Source: Massilia sp. Root351 (GTDB lineage: Bacteria; Pseudomonadota; Gammaproteobacteria; Burkholderiales; Burkholderiaceae_D). From it: DNA of 64,000 bases. Below are positions 53,153-62,466 of the stretch, in pieces (the stretch's first letter is position 1; every line of letters begins with the position of its first letter). The stretch covers positions 135,276-199,275 of the forward strand of contig NZ_LMDJ01000003.1 of the NCBI RefSeq assembly GCF_001425045.1, written 5' to 3'. Position numbers and translations under genes: made by a program. Below the pieces are notes generated by a model. It saw only the letters and a list, made by a program, of their open reading frames with translations. It did no database searches and had not been told where the DNA came from.

Positions 53153-53461
53153 GTCAGTCTCTCGCAGTGTCAGACAAACTGTGACAATCAAGAATGGAAG
53201 ATTTAACATTTTTCCCTCATTGCTGCGTGCTTTCGCTCGCATAACGTCCAAATTTTATTTCTGATATGACATGATACGGCAAATTGAATTTAGAGGGCAA
53301 TTTTTTAGACTGAACGTTCGTTCAGGACAGACGCGAGCGCATGCACGGTGATGGTGCTGCCTTTATGCCAATACATATGATGCCGCCCGCAGCGCAAGGC
53401 CGTCGCACGATACGCCATTCGTGGTCATCAATTGCCACCAACTGTCCGTCCTGTCATGGGC
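53153..53461. other. intergenic region between HTH regulator and liuR
   Basis: About 310 bases have no convincing gene. They contain AT-rich segments near 53195-53300 and a perfect dyad CTGAAC-GTTC-GTTCAG at 53310-53325 of the kind bound by TetR-family dimers, although no TetR gene is nearby. TACAAT at 53462 may be the liuR -10 element. Confidence 0.5.
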
Positions 53462-53470
53462 TACAATGTC

Positions 53471-53488
53471 TTTAACGTTACGTAAACG
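53471..53488 (+). promoter_or_regulatory. candidate LiuR operator upstream of liuR
   Basis: TTTAACGTTACGTAAACG lies about 40 bases before the liuR start and just after a possible -10 element (TACAAT). Its reverse complement, CGTTTACGTAACGTTAAA, matches the site upstream of liuA (CGTTTACGTTAACGTCAC) apart from a one-base shift and a few end positions. This suggests autoregulation. Confidence 0.6.
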
Positions 53489-53525
53489 GAAGCCTAAAGC
53501 CACCGCTGCTGCCTATTTTATCAAT

Positions 53526-53930
53526 ATGCCAACCTATACCATCACCGAACTGGCCCGTGAATTCGACATCACGGCGCGCGCGATCCGCTTCTACGAAGAC
53601 CAGGGCCTGCTGAGCCCGTCGCGCGAAGGCGCCGGCGGCCGCAACCGCGTGTATACGCCGCGCGACCGCACCCGCCTGAAGCTGACCCTGCGCGGCAAGC
53701 GCCTGGGCCTGTCGCTGTCCGAAATCAAGGGCCTGGTGGACATGTACGAGTCGCCCAAGGACACCAGCGCGCAGATGCACCGCTTCCTGGGCGTCCTGCA
53801 GCAGCACCGCGACATGCTGGAACAGCAGCGCGAAGACATCGACATGACGCTGGCCGAAATCACCGCCCACGAGGAAGATTGCAGGCGCATGCTGGCGGCG
53901 ATCGCGGAGCCGCAGACCAGCGCTACTTGA
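53526..53930 (+). CDS. liuR: MerR-family regulator LiuR
   Basis: The 134-residue MerR-type protein has the winged helix [20 protein letters not shown], then [20 protein letters not shown] and a coiled-coil dimerisation helix; there are no metal-binding cysteines. MerR proteins of this type next to isovaleryl-CoA dehydrogenase are LiuR, repressors of leucine/isovalerate degradation. ATG at 53526 is preferred, as the earlier frame runs through the operator region. The stop codon lies inside the second operator, 70 bases before liuA. Confidence 0.88.
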   Translation: MPTYTITELAREFDITARAIRFYEDQGLLSPSREGAGGRNRVYTPRDRTRLKLTLRGKRLGLSLSEIKGLVDMYESPKDTSAQMHRFLGVLQQHRDMLEQQREDIDMTLAEITAHEEDCRRMLAAIAEPQTSAT

Positions 53931-53961
53931 CGTTTACGTTAACGTCACATCGCGGTATGAT
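53927..53961 (+). promoter_or_regulatory. liuA promoter with candidate LiuR operator
   Basis: The pseudo-palindrome TTGACGTTTACGTTAACG plus TCA covers 53927-53947 and overlaps the liuR stop. A promoter can be read as TTTACG (53933-53938), 17 bases, TATGAT (53956-53961), so a bound repressor would cover the -35 element. It shares CGTTTACGT(T)AACGT with the site before liuR. Confidence 0.65.
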
Positions 53962-54000
53962 GAGGGCTTCAACACCCCCAACCAGAAGAATGAGGACGAC

Positions 54001-55185
54001 ATGCTCCATCTCCCAGGCCTGACCTTTGACCACGGCGAAGACATCGCCGCCCTCCGTTCCGCCGTGCAGGAATTCGCCGCCGCCGAAATCGCGCCGCGCG
54101 CCGCCGAGATCGACCGCAGCGACCAGTTCCCGATGGACCTGTGGCGCAAGATGGGCGACCTGGGCCTGCTGGGCATCACCGTCAGCGAGCAGTACGGCGG
54201 CGCCAATATGGGCTACCTGGCCCACATCGTGGCGATGGAAGAAATCTCGCGCGCCTCGGCCTCGGTGGGCCTGTCCTACGGCGCCCACTCCAACCTGTGC
54301 GTGAACCAGATCAAGCGCAACGGCACCGAAGAGCAAAAACAAAAATACCTGCCCAAGCTGATCTCGGGCGAACACGTGGGCGCGCTGGCCATGTCCGAGC
54401 CGAACGCCGGTTCCGACGTGGTGAGCATGAAGCTGCGCGCCGACTGGAAGGGCGACCGCTGGGTGCTCAACGGCACCAAGATGTGGATCACCAACGGCCC
54501 CGACGCGGACGTGCTGGTGGTGTATGCCAAGAACGACCTGGAAGCCGGCCCGCGCGGCATGACCGCCTTCCTGATCGAGAAGAATTTCAAGGGCTTCTCG
54601 GTGGCACAGAAACTGGACAAGCTGGGCATGCGCGGTTCGCACACCGGCGAACTGGTGTTCCAGGACTGCGAAGTGCCGGCCGAGAACGTGCTGGGCGGCC
54701 TGGGCAAGGGCGTCAACGTGCTGATGTCCGGCCTGGACTTCGAGCGCACCGTGCTGTCCGGCGGCCCGCTGGGCATCATGCAGGCCTGCATGGACGCGGT
54801 GGTGCCCTACATCCACGACCGCAGGCAGTTCGGCCAGCCGATCGGCGAGTTCCAGCTGATGCAGGGCAAGCTGGCCGATATGTACTCGACCATGATGGCC
54901 TGCAAGGCCTATGTCTACGCCGTCGGCCAGGCCTGCGACCGCGCCACCACGCCGGAAGCGGTGCGCCAGCTGCGCAAGGACGCCGCCGGCGCCATCCTGT
55001 ACAGCGCGGAGAAAGCCACGTGGATGGCCGGCGAGGCGATCCAGACCCTGGGCGGCAACGGCTACATCAACGAGTATCCGGTGGGCCGCTTGTGGCGCGA
55101 CGCCAAGCTGTATGAAATCGGCGCCGGCACCAGCGAGATCCGCCGCATGCTGATCGGCCGCGAGCTGTTCGCGGAAACCAAGTAA
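54001..55185 (+). CDS. liuA: isovaleryl-CoA dehydrogenase
   Basis: LiuA oxidises isovaleryl-CoA to 3-methylcrotonyl-CoA in leucine breakdown, passing electrons to ETF. The 394-residue flavoprotein has [15 protein letters not shown] and [18 protein letters not shown]. The catalytic Glu is at the isovaleryl-CoA dehydrogenase position, in [17 protein letters not shown] (about 248). At the place where short-chain enzymes carry YEGTS this protein reads [10 protein letters not shown], which confirms the subtype. It follows the LiuR operator. Confidence 0.95.
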   Translation: MLHLPGLTFDHGEDIAALRSAVQEFAAAEIAPRAAEIDRSDQFPMDLWRKMGDLGLLGITVSEQYGGANMGYLAHIVAMEEISRASASVGLSYGAHSNLCVNQIKRNGTEEQKQKYLPKLISGEHVGALAMSEPNAGSDVVSMKLRADWKGDRWVLNGTKMWITNGPDADVLVVYAKNDLEAGPRGMTAFLIEKNFKGFSVAQKLDKLGMRGSHTGELVFQDCEVPAENVLGGLGKGVNVLMSGLDFERTVLSGGPLGIMQACMDAVVPYIHDRRQFGQPIGEFQLMQGKLADMYSTMMACKAYVYAVGQACDRATTPEAVRQLRKDAAGAILYSAEKATWMAGEAIQTLGGNGYINEYPVGRLWRDAKLYEIGAGTSEIRRMLIGRELFAETK

Positions 55186-55216
55186 GCCGCCAGAGCGCGA
55201 TGATGCCGGCCCGTCC

Positions 55217-57052
55217 ATGATGAACCAGGCTGCATTCCCCAAACTGCTGTCTTCCCAGATAGCGTTCGACATCGCGCTCACCATCCGCGACGGCTTCGAC
55301 AAGCATTACCGCCTGTTCCGCCAGTCCAGCCAGCAAGCCCGCGAGTATTTCGAGCGCGGCGACTGGAAGGTGGCGCAGCAGGCCGCGCGCGAGCGCATCG
55401 GCTTCTACGACAAGCGGGTGCAGGAATGCGTGCACCTGCTGGAGGACGAGTACGCGCCGGAGGACCTGAGCGACGAGGTGTGGCGCGAATGCAAGCTGCA
55501 CTTCATCGGCCTGCTGTCCGGCCACAAGCAGCCGGAGCTGGCCGAGACCTTCTTCAACTCGGTGTGCTGCAACATCCTGCACCGCAGCTATTTCCACAAC
55601 GAGTTCATCTTCGTGCGGCCGGTGGTGTCCACCGAGTACATCGAAACGGAAGAGCCGGCGCCCACCTACCGCATGTACTACCCGGGCACGGACGGCCTGC
55701 GCTTCACGCTCAGGCGCATCGTCACCAATTTCCAGCTCAACGCCCGGTTCGCCAACCTGGACCGCGACGTGGAGCAGGTGGAGTCGCGCCTGCGCCAGCT
55801 GTTCGGCGGCGAAACGCTGGAGCCCAACCACCAGATCCAGGTGCTGTCCAGCCTGTTCTTCCGCAACAAGGGCGCCTACATCGTGGGCAAGGGCATCAAC
55901 GGCGCGCGCGAGTATCCCTTCGTGGTGCCGATCCTGCACAACCGCCACGGCCAGCTGGTGCTGGACACGGTGCTGTTCGAGCAGGAACAGATCATCATCC
56001 TGTTCTCGTTTACGCGCGCCTACTTCCAGGTGGACATGGAAGTGCCCTCGGCCTACGTGCAATTCCTGCGCACGCTGCTGCCGCGCAAGCCGCGCAGCGA
56101 GATCTACACCATCCTCGGCCTGCAGAAGCAGGGCAAGACGCTGTTCTACCGCGACTACCTGCAGCACCTGAAGCATTCGTCCGACCAGTTCGACGTGGCG
56201 CCCGGCATCCGCGGCCTGGTGATGCTGGTGTTCGCGCTGCCGTCCTTCCCCTATGTGTTCAAGGTGATCAAGGATTTCTTCCCGCCGCCCAAGGAGACCA
56301 CGCGCGCGCTGGTGAAGGAAAAATACCTGCTGGTCAAGCACCACGACCGCGTGGGCCGCATGGCCGACACGCTGGAGTATTCCAACGTGGCCTTCCCGCG
56401 CGCGCGCATGAAGGAAGAGCTGCTCGACGAGATCCGCAAGTACGCGCCGTCGCTGCTGGAAGAGGATGGCGACAAGATCGTCATCAAGCACCTGTACATC
56501 GAACGCCGCATGGTGCCGCTGAATATCTGGCTCACCAACGCCGAGCAGCAGGGCGACGATGCCCGCCTCGAGCACGGCGTGCTGGAATACGGCAACGCCA
56601 TCAAGGAACTGGTGGCGGCCAACATCTTCCCCGGCGACATGCTGTACAAGAATTTCGGTGTCACCCGCCACAAACGCGTGGTGTTCTACGACTACGACGA
56701 AATCGAGTACATCACCGACTGCGTGTTCCGCGACATCCCCGAGGCGCGCACCGAGGAGGAAGAGATGTCGGCCGAGCCGTGGTACCACGTCGGCAAGCAC
56801 GACGTATTCCCCGAACAGTTCGGCCGTTTCCTGCTGGGCAACGCGAAGATCCGCAAGTATTTCATGCAGCACCACGCCGACCTGCTGACGCGCGAATTCT
56901 GGCAGCGGCGCAAGGAGCGCATCGAAGCCGGCATCGTGGAGGACGTCTTCCCGTATCCGCAGCACATCCGTTTTTCGTATCAGGGCACACCTGCCATCAC
57001 CCCGGCGGCGCACGTGGCGCCGACTCTTTTGGAGACCAGTGAAAATGAATGA
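55217..57052 (+). CDS. aceK: isocitrate dehydrogenase kinase/phosphatase
   Basis: AceK phosphorylates and dephosphorylates isocitrate dehydrogenase to direct carbon into the glyoxylate shunt. The 611-residue product has the family's N-terminal regulatory region ([20 protein letters not shown]), the ATP-site area ([24 protein letters not shown], about 370-390) and the kinase core [20 protein letters not shown] (about 497-516). There is no aceA or aceB beside it; instead it lies between liuA (31 bases) and a thiolase gene that it overlaps, placing it under probable LiuR control. The protein match is strong. Confidence 0.95.
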   Translation: MMNQAAFPKLLSSQIAFDIALTIRDGFDKHYRLFRQSSQQAREYFERGDWKVAQQAARERIGFYDKRVQECVHLLEDEYAPEDLSDEVWRECKLHFIGLLSGHKQPELAETFFNSVCCNILHRSYFHNEFIFVRPVVSTEYIETEEPAPTYRMYYPGTDGLRFTLRRIVTNFQLNARFANLDRDVEQVESRLRQLFGGETLEPNHQIQVLSSLFFRNKGAYIVGKGINGAREYPFVVPILHNRHGQLVLDTVLFEQEQIIILFSFTRAYFQVDMEVPSAYVQFLRTLLPRKPRSEIYTILGLQKQGKTLFYRDYLQHLKHSSDQFDVAPGIRGLVMLVFALPSFPYVFKVIKDFFPPPKETTRALVKEKYLLVKHHDRVGRMADTLEYSNVAFPRARMKEELLDEIRKYAPSLLEEDGDKIVIKHLYIERRMVPLNIWLTNAEQQGDDARLEHGVLEYGNAIKELVAANIFPGDMLYKNFGVTRHKRVVFYDYDEIEYITDCVFRDIPEARTEEEEMSAEPWYHVGKHDVFPEQFGRFLLGNAKIRKYFMQHHADLLTREFWQRRKERIEAGIVEDVFPYPQHIRFSYQGTPAITPAAHVAPTLLETSENE

Positions 57053-58244
57053 TCCTATCGTTATCGTGGGCGCAGCCCGCACCCCCATGGGCGCCTTCCA
57101 GGGCGACTTCTCGGCCAAGAGCGCGCACGACCTGGGCGCCGTGGCGATCCAGGCCGCCGTCGAGCGTTCCGGCGTGGCGCCGGCCGCCGTCGAACACGTC
57201 TACTTCGGCAACTGCCTGATGGCGGGGCAGGGCCAGGCGCCGGCGCGCCAGGCGCTGCTGAAAGCCGGCCTGCCGACCTCCACCGGCGCGGTGACGCTGT
57301 CGAAAATGTGCGGCTCGGCCATGCAGGCCGCGATCTACGCCTACGACGCGCTGGCGGCTGGCAGCGCCGACGTGATCGTGGCCGGCGGCATGGAATCGAT
57401 GACCAACGCGCCCTACATCATTCCCAAGGCGCGCGGCGGCTACCGCATCGGCCACGGCATGATGTTCGACCACATGATGTACGACGGCCTGGAAGACGCT
57501 TACTCGCGCAACGAGAAGACCGGCGAAGGCCGTTCCATGGGCACCTTCGCCGAAGAGTGCTCGGCCAAGTACCAGTTCACCCGTGAAGACCAGGACGCGT
57601 TCGCGATCGAATCCGTCAAGCGCGCGCAGGCCGCCACCAGCGAAGGCTGGTTCAAGTGGGAAGTGGCGCCCGTGACGGTGACCACCCGCGCCGGCGACAC
57701 CGTGGTTGAAAAAGACGAAGGCCCGCTGAAGGCCAAGATCGACAAGATCCCGACCCTGCGCACCGCCTTCAAGAAGGACGGCACCATCACCGCCGCCTCG
57801 TCCTCGTCCATCAACGACGGCGCCGCCGCGCTGGTGATGATGCGCGAATCGACCGCCAAGGCGCAGGGCCTGACGCCGATCGCCAGGGTGCTGGGCCACG
57901 CCACCAACGCGCTGGCGCCGGACCAGTTCACGGTGGCGCCGATCGGCGCCATCGAGAAGCTGTTCAAGAAAACCGGCTGGGCCGCCAAGGACGTGGACCT
58001 GTTCGAGATCAACGAGGCGTTCGCCGCCGTGCCGATGGCCGCCATGCGCGACCTGGACATCCCGCACAGCAAAGTGAACGTGCACGGCGGCGCCTGCGCG
58101 CTGGGCCACCCGATCGGCGCCTCCGGCGCGCGCATCATCGTCACGCTGATCGGCGCGCTCAAGCGCACCGGCGGCAAGCGCGGCGTGGCGGCGCTGTGCA
58201 TCGGCGGCGGCGAAGCCACCGCCATGGCCATCGAACTGGTGTAA
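57039..58244 (+). CDS. acetyl-CoA C-acetyltransferase (thiolase)
   Basis: The ~400-residue thiolase has the acyl-enzyme Cys in [12 protein letters not shown] (about 90), the [12 protein letters not shown] block, His in [16 protein letters not shown] (about 350) and the second Cys in [12 protein letters not shown] (about 380). In this setting it could cleave acetoacetyl-CoA from leucine or act in beta-oxidation. The start may be GTG at 57039 (GGAG five bases upstream) or ATG at 57045; either overlaps the end of aceK. Confidence 0.93.
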   Translation: MKMNDPIVIVGAARTPMGAFQGDFSAKSAHDLGAVAIQAAVERSGVAPAAVEHVYFGNCLMAGQGQAPARQALLKAGLPTSTGAVTLSKMCGSAMQAAIYAYDALAAGSADVIVAGGMESMTNAPYIIPKARGGYRIGHGMMFDHMMYDGLEDAYSRNEKTGEGRSMGTFAEECSAKYQFTREDQDAFAIESVKRAQAATSEGWFKWEVAPVTVTTRAGDTVVEKDEGPLKAKIDKIPTLRTAFKKDGTITAASSSSINDGAAALVMMRESTAKAQGLTPIARVLGHATNALAPDQFTVAPIGAIEKLFKKTGWAAKDVDLFEINEAFAAVPMAAMRDLDIPHSKVNVHGGACALGHPIGASGARIIVTLIGALKRTGGKRGVAALCIGGGEATAMAIELV

Positions 58245-58246
58245 GC

Positions 58247-58927
58247 ATGCCGGCCGCACTCATCATCGGCGCCTCGCGCGGCATCGGGCACGAACTGGCG
58301 CGCCAGTACCTGCACGACGGCTGGCGCGTGATCGCCACCGCGCGCAAGCCGGACGACATCGCCGAGCTGGCCGACATGGGTGCGGAAACGCACACGCTGG
58401 ATGTGACCGACGTGGAAGCGGTGGCCGGCCTGGGCTGGAAGCTGGACGGCGAACAGCTGGACGTGGCCATCCTGAACGCGGGCGTGTACGGCCCGCGCCA
58501 CGACGGCTTCCCGCTGCAGACCGACTTCGACCAGGTGATGCACACCAATGTGCTGGCGGCGATGCGGCTGCTGCCCATGCTGGCGCCGCTGGTGGCCGCG
58601 CATGGCAAGCGCAGCGGCGGCAAGCTGGCGGTGCTGTCCTCGCGCATGGGTTCGCTCAGCGAGCGCGGCCACGCGGGCGGCTCGCTGTACCGCGCCAGCA
58701 AGGCCGCGCTCAACTCGGTGCTGATCGACACCGCGCTCACCTTCGGCGCCAAGGGCGTCACCTGCGTGGCGCTGCACCCGGGCTGGGTGCGCACCGAGAT
58801 GGGCGGCGGCGGCGCCGACCTGACGGTGGAAGAAAGCGCAGCCGGCATCCGCCACACGCTGGATACCGTACCCGGCTCGACGCAAGCCGTGTTCCGCAAC
58901 TACGATGGCACCCCCATCGCCTGGTAA
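58247..58927 (+). CDS. short-chain dehydrogenase/reductase
   Basis: The 226-residue SDR has the NAD(P)-binding ALIIGASRGIGHELARQYL (about 4-22), NAG in VAILNAGVYGPR (about 85) and the catalytic YRASK (Tyr148, Lys152) with the Ser in VLSSRMGS. The substrate is unknown; location suggests acyl-CoA or ketone metabolism. It begins two bases after the thiolase stop. Confidence 0.9.
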   Translation: MPAALIIGASRGIGHELARQYLHDGWRVIATARKPDDIAELADMGAETHTLDVTDVEAVAGLGWKLDGEQLDVAILNAGVYGPRHDGFPLQTDFDQVMHTNVLAAMRLLPMLAPLVAAHGKRSGGKLAVLSSRMGSLSERGHAGGSLYRASKAALNSVLIDTALTFGAKGVTCVALHPGWVRTEMGGGGADLTVEESAAGIRHTLDTVPGSTQAVFRNYDGTPIAW

Positions 58928-58947
58928 CCCCGCATTGAAAGCACAGA

Positions 58948-60075
58948 ATGATACTGAGCGAAGAACACCAAATGATACGAGACGCCCTGCGCACCTTTTC
59001 GCAGGAGCGCCTGGCGCCCAATGCGGCGCGCTGGGACAAGGAACACCACTTCCCCAAGGAAGAATTGAAGGAGCTGGCGGCACTGGGCGCGTTCGGCGTG
59101 GCGGTGCCGGAGGAACTGGGCGGGGCCGGCATGGACTACGTGTCGCTGGCGCTGGTGCTGGAGGAAATCGCGGCCGGCGACGGCGGCACCTCCACCGTCA
59201 TCTCGGTCAACAACTGCCCGGTGTGCAGCATCGCCATGATGTACGCCAGCGAGCAACAGAAGCGGCAGTGGCTGCGCCCGCTGGCCCAGGGCGAGATGCT
59301 GGGCGCGTTCTGCCTGACCGAGCCGCACACCGGCTCGGACGCGGCGGCGCTGCGCACCACCGCCGTGCGCGATGGCGACGAATATGTGATCAACGGCGTC
59401 AAGCAGTTCATCACCAGCGGCAAATACGCCGACGTGGCCATTGTCATGGCGGTCACCGACAAGGCGGCCGGCAAGAAGGGCATCAGCGCGTTCTGGGTGC
59501 CGACCAATGCGCCGGGCTACATCGTGGCGGGCCTGGAACAGAAGATGGGCCAGCACTCGTCGGACACGGCGCAGATCCTGTTCGAGAATTGCCGCATCCC
59601 GGCCGAGAACCTGATCGGTGAAGAGGGCATGGGCTACAAGATCGCGCTGTCCGGCCTGGAGGGCGGCCGCATCGGCATCGCTTCGCAGTCGGTGGGCATG
59701 GCGCGCGCGGCCTACGAAGCCGCGCTGAAATACGCGCGCGAGCGCGAGACCTTCGGCAAGGCCATCTTCGAGCACCAGTCGGTGCAGTTCAAGCTGGCCG
59801 ACATGGCCACGCAGATCGAAGCGGCGCGCCAGCTGATCATGCACGCGGCCGCGCTGAAGGACGCCGGCCAGCCCTGCCTGAAAGAGGCGGCCATGGCCAA
59901 GCTGTTCGCCTCCGAGATGGCCGAGCGCGTGTGCTCGGACGCGATCCAGGTGCACGGCGGCTACGGCTATGTGTCCGACTTCCCGGTCGAGCGCATCTAC
60001 CGCGACGTGCGCGTGTGCCAGATCTACGAGGGCACCAGCGATATCCAGAAGCTGCTGATCGCGCGGGCACTGTAG
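58948..60075 (+). CDS. acyl-CoA dehydrogenase (short/branched-chain type)
   Basis: This 375-residue flavoprotein has FCLTEPHTGSDAAALRTTA and a C-terminal IYEGTSDIQKLLIARAL whose Glu (about 361) is the usual catalytic base of short- and medium-chain enzymes, unlike the isovaleryl type encoded at 54001. The length is typical. The substrate may be a short or 2-methyl-branched acyl-CoA, fitting the branched-chain catabolic cluster; this is inference. It lies 20 bases after the SDR gene. Confidence 0.93.
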   Translation: MILSEEHQMIRDALRTFSQERLAPNAARWDKEHHFPKEELKELAALGAFGVAVPEELGGAGMDYVSLALVLEEIAAGDGGTSTVISVNNCPVCSIAMMYASEQQKRQWLRPLAQGEMLGAFCLTEPHTGSDAAALRTTAVRDGDEYVINGVKQFITSGKYADVAIVMAVTDKAAGKKGISAFWVPTNAPGYIVAGLEQKMGQHSSDTAQILFENCRIPAENLIGEEGMGYKIALSGLEGGRIGIASQSVGMARAAYEAALKYARERETFGKAIFEHQSVQFKLADMATQIEAARQLIMHAAALKDAGQPCLKEAAMAKLFASEMAERVCSDAIQVHGGYGYVSDFPVERIYRDVRVCQIYEGTSDIQKLLIARAL

Positions 60076-60077
60076 GC

Positions 60078-60806
60078 ATGGCGACAAGGCTGATGCTGGT
60101 GGAGGATGACGCCAGGCTGTCTTCCCTGATCGCCGAGTACCTGGCCGCCTACGAGTTCGAGGTGGCGGTGGTGGCGCGCGGCGACGAAGCGCCGGCGCGC
60201 TTCCAGGCGTTCGCGCCGGACGTGGTGGTGCTGGACCTGATGCTGCCCGGGATGGACGGCGCCGACGTGTGCCGCCAGCTGCGCGCGCTGGCCGGCACGC
60301 CCATCCTGGTGCTGACGGCGCGCGAGGACGATTACGACCAGGTGGCGCTGCTGGAGCACGGCGCCGATGATTTCATCAACAAGCCGGTACAGCCGCGCGT
60401 GCTGCTGGCGCGCCTGCGCGCGCTGCTGCGGCGCGCGGGACCGGCCGCGGGCCCGGGTTCCGCAGAGGGCGGCGCAGCCAATGCGCCGGCCGCCGCGCCG
60501 GGCACGCTGCAATTCGGCGCGCTGTGCATCGCCACCAGCGACCGCCAGGTACGCTGGCGCGGCGCGCCGGTGGTACTCAGCGGCAGCGAATACAAGCTGC
60601 TGCTGGTGCTGGCCGAGGCGGCCGGCACCGTGCTGTCGCGCGATGCGCTGCTGAAGAAGCTGCGCGGCCTGGAATTCGACGGCATGGACCGCAGCATCGA
60701 CAACAGCATCTCCAAGCTGCGCCGCCGCTTCGATGACCACGAGGCGGAAAAAATCAAGACGGTATGGGGCGAGGGCTACCTGTTCTCGCCGTCGGCCTGG
60801 CAGTAA
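60078..60806 (+). CDS. OmpR/RstA-type response regulator
   Basis: The 242-residue regulator has a receiver domain (Asp53 in VVVLDLMLPGMDG, Thr in LVLTARED, Lys in FINKPVQPR), an Ala/Pro/Gly-rich linker (about 120-145) and a winged helix (VVLSGSEYKLLLVLAEAAGT to KTVWGEGYLFS). It starts two bases after the acyl-CoA dehydrogenase stop, so it may be transcribed with the catabolic genes. A membrane histidine kinase gene starts 3 kb further on the same strand, beyond three minus-strand genes, and is the likely partner. Confidence 0.92.
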   Translation: MATRLMLVEDDARLSSLIAEYLAAYEFEVAVVARGDEAPARFQAFAPDVVVLDLMLPGMDGADVCRQLRALAGTPILVLTAREDDYDQVALLEHGADDFINKPVQPRVLLARLRALLRRAGPAAGPGSAEGGAANAPAAAPGTLQFGALCIATSDRQVRWRGAPVVLSGSEYKLLLVLAEAAGTVLSRDALLKKLRGLEFDGMDRSIDNSISKLRRRFDDHEAEKIKTVWGEGYLFSPSAWQ

Positions 60807-60819
60807 GCCGCTTGCCGCG

Positions 60820-61545
60820 CTACTCGTAGAGCGGCGCGATCGCCAGCGGCGGCGACAGGCTGATGACCTGACCGGCAGCGTGGCCGGCGGCCTGCCCCGG
60901 CGCCGGCGGCGCGTCGAAGCGGTAGCTGACGATGCTGAAGTCGGCGCCGGCGCCGTCCGCGAACGCCGGGCCTTCGGCCACCGGCAGCGGCGCGCTGTCC
61001 TGCGCGCCGTGCCGCAGCCGCACCTGGGCCTCGCCCCTGCGCGCAAAAGCAAACCGCACACCCACGCAGCGCCCGCCGCGAAACGCCGCGTCCGTGACGC
61101 GCTGGTAAGCCTGCGCCTGCTCGCAGGCGGTGCGCAGGTCGGCCGCCTCGTACACGCCGTCGGCGCGCGCCATGATGGACACGCGCGGCCGGTAGGCGTA
61201 GCCGGACAGCTTGCGGTTCAGCATCAGCACGGCATTGTCGTCGTAGGCCGCCTTCAGCAGCGGGAACACGGCGCGTCCGGCCGCGTCCAGCGGCAGGTTG
61301 AGCTGGCTGCCCCTGGCGTTCAGCGTCAGGCGCAAGCCGTCCAGCGTGGCGCCGTCCCTGGCAATGATCTGGAAGTGGTTTTGCAGGAAATGCTTGGGCT
61401 TGCCGTATTTTTCGAACACCACCATGGCGCGGTAGGCGTCGCGATAGCTCAGCCACTCGCCTTCCTGCGCTTGCGCGCCGGCGCCCTGCATAGCCAGCCA
61501 GGCCGGCAGCAGCAGCACCGCGAACAGGGAGCGCCTGGCGTTCAT
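60820..61545 (-). CDS. secreted protein, DUF2987-like
   Basis: The ~241-residue protein has a signal peptide (MNARRSLFAVLLLPAWLAMQ, cleavage after GAQA). The mature part has WLSYRDAYRAMVVFEKYGKP and HFQIIARDGATLDGLRLTLN, a pattern I associate with the uncharacterised DUF2987 family, by eye only. ATG at 61545 is chosen over upstream codons inside the MipA gene. It begins two bases after the MipA stop, so it is probably in the same operon and periplasmic. Confidence 0.7.
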   Translation of the reverse strand: MNARRSLFAVLLLPAWLAMQGAGAQAQEGEWLSYRDAYRAMVVFEKYGKPKHFLQNHFQIIARDGATLDGLRLTLNARGSQLNLPLDAAGRAVFPLLKAAYDDNAVLMLNRKLSGYAYRPRVSIMARADGVYEAADLRTACEQAQAYQRVTDAAFRGGRCVGVRFAFARRGEAQVRLRHGAQDSAPLPVAEGPAFADGAGADFSIVSYRFDAPPAPGQAAGHAAGQVISLSPPLAIAPLYE

Positions 61546-61547
61546 GC

Positions 61548-62432
61548 TCAGAAGCGGTAGGCCAGTGCCGACCACACCGTGACGTTGACGGACCGTTCAA
61601 CCAGCGGGCTGGCCTTGGCGTCGCCGGCCAGGCGCGCCACATGGGTGCCGCTGGTCAGCATCCAGGACGGCGCCAGGGCCCAGTTCCAGCGCACGCCGGC
61701 ATGCACGTCCTTGATGCCGCCGCCGGGCGCATAGGCGCGCCGGGTGACGCCCGGCGTCATCATTTCCTGGGCCGGGCTGACGCCGAACATCGCGCGGTTG
61801 TAGCGGGCGTCGGCCAGCGCCAGGCCGGCGGTGAAGGACAGCGTGTGGTGCGGCGCCACGTGGGTGGCGATGCGCTGCAGGTCCAGCATCGCGCGCAGGC
61901 CGTCATGCTGCTGGCCTGCCCCATACAGCACGTTGTTCGCCAGGCGCCATTCGGGCGTCAGGTACCAGGTCAGGAAAGCGCCCGCCTCCAGCCGGCGCGG
62001 CACGTCGGGCATGCCGGTCATGCGGGTGAGGGGGGTGCCGCCGTCCATGCCGATCTGCGGCAGCGCGGTGTTGCTGCCCGTGCCGCTCAGGCCGCCGCCG
62101 GTGAGTGCCCGGCCGCGCTCGCTGCGCCCGGGATGCAGCGACAGCAGCGGCCCGTACTCCAGGCCGGCGCGGTCGGACCAGTGCATGCCGGCGGTGGCGC
62201 CCGACAGGAATACGCCGTTGCTCCATTCGGCCTGCAGCACCGGCATCAGCATCGCGTGGCGGCTGCGGCCGCCCTCGTAGCGGTTGGCGCTTTGCAGGCC
62301 CAGCCCGAGGTACATATCGCGGCTGCCGTCCGGCATCGGGTTGACGACCGGCGTCTGCGCGGCCGCCGTGCCGCAGGCGGCCAGCAGCGCTGCAACGGCA
62401 AAGCAACGGGCAATGGTGTGGGGCATGCGCAT
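61548..62432 (-). CDS. MipA/OmpV family outer-membrane protein
   Basis: The ~294-residue protein has a signal peptide (RMPHTIARCFAVAALLAACG, cleavage near TAAAQ) and alternating beta-strand character ending in WSALAYRF, the C-terminal Phe typical of outer-membrane barrels. MYLGLGLQSANRYEGGRSRH matches the start of MipA/OmpV barrels, which scaffold peptidoglycan enzymes or act as porins. A Gly/Ser/Thr-rich loop (about 100-130) is prominent. Upstream is a lipoprotein gene ending 34 bases away. Confidence 0.82.
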   Translation of the reverse strand: MRMPHTIARCFAVAALLAACGTAAAQTPVVNPMPDGSRDMYLGLGLQSANRYEGGRSRHAMLMPVLQAEWSNGVFLSGATAGMHWSDRAGLEYGPLLSLHPGRSERGRALTGGGLSGTGSNTALPQIGMDGGTPLTRMTGMPDVPRRLEAGAFLTWYLTPEWRLANNVLYGAGQQHDGLRAMLDLQRIATHVAPHHTLSFTAGLALADARYNRAMFGVSPAQEMMTPGVTRRAYAPGGGIKDVHAGVRWNWALAPSWMLTSGTHVARLAGDAKASPLVERSVNVTVWSALAYRF

Positions 62433-62466
62433 GGATGATGGCTCAGTGGGGGCGATGCCCGCCATT

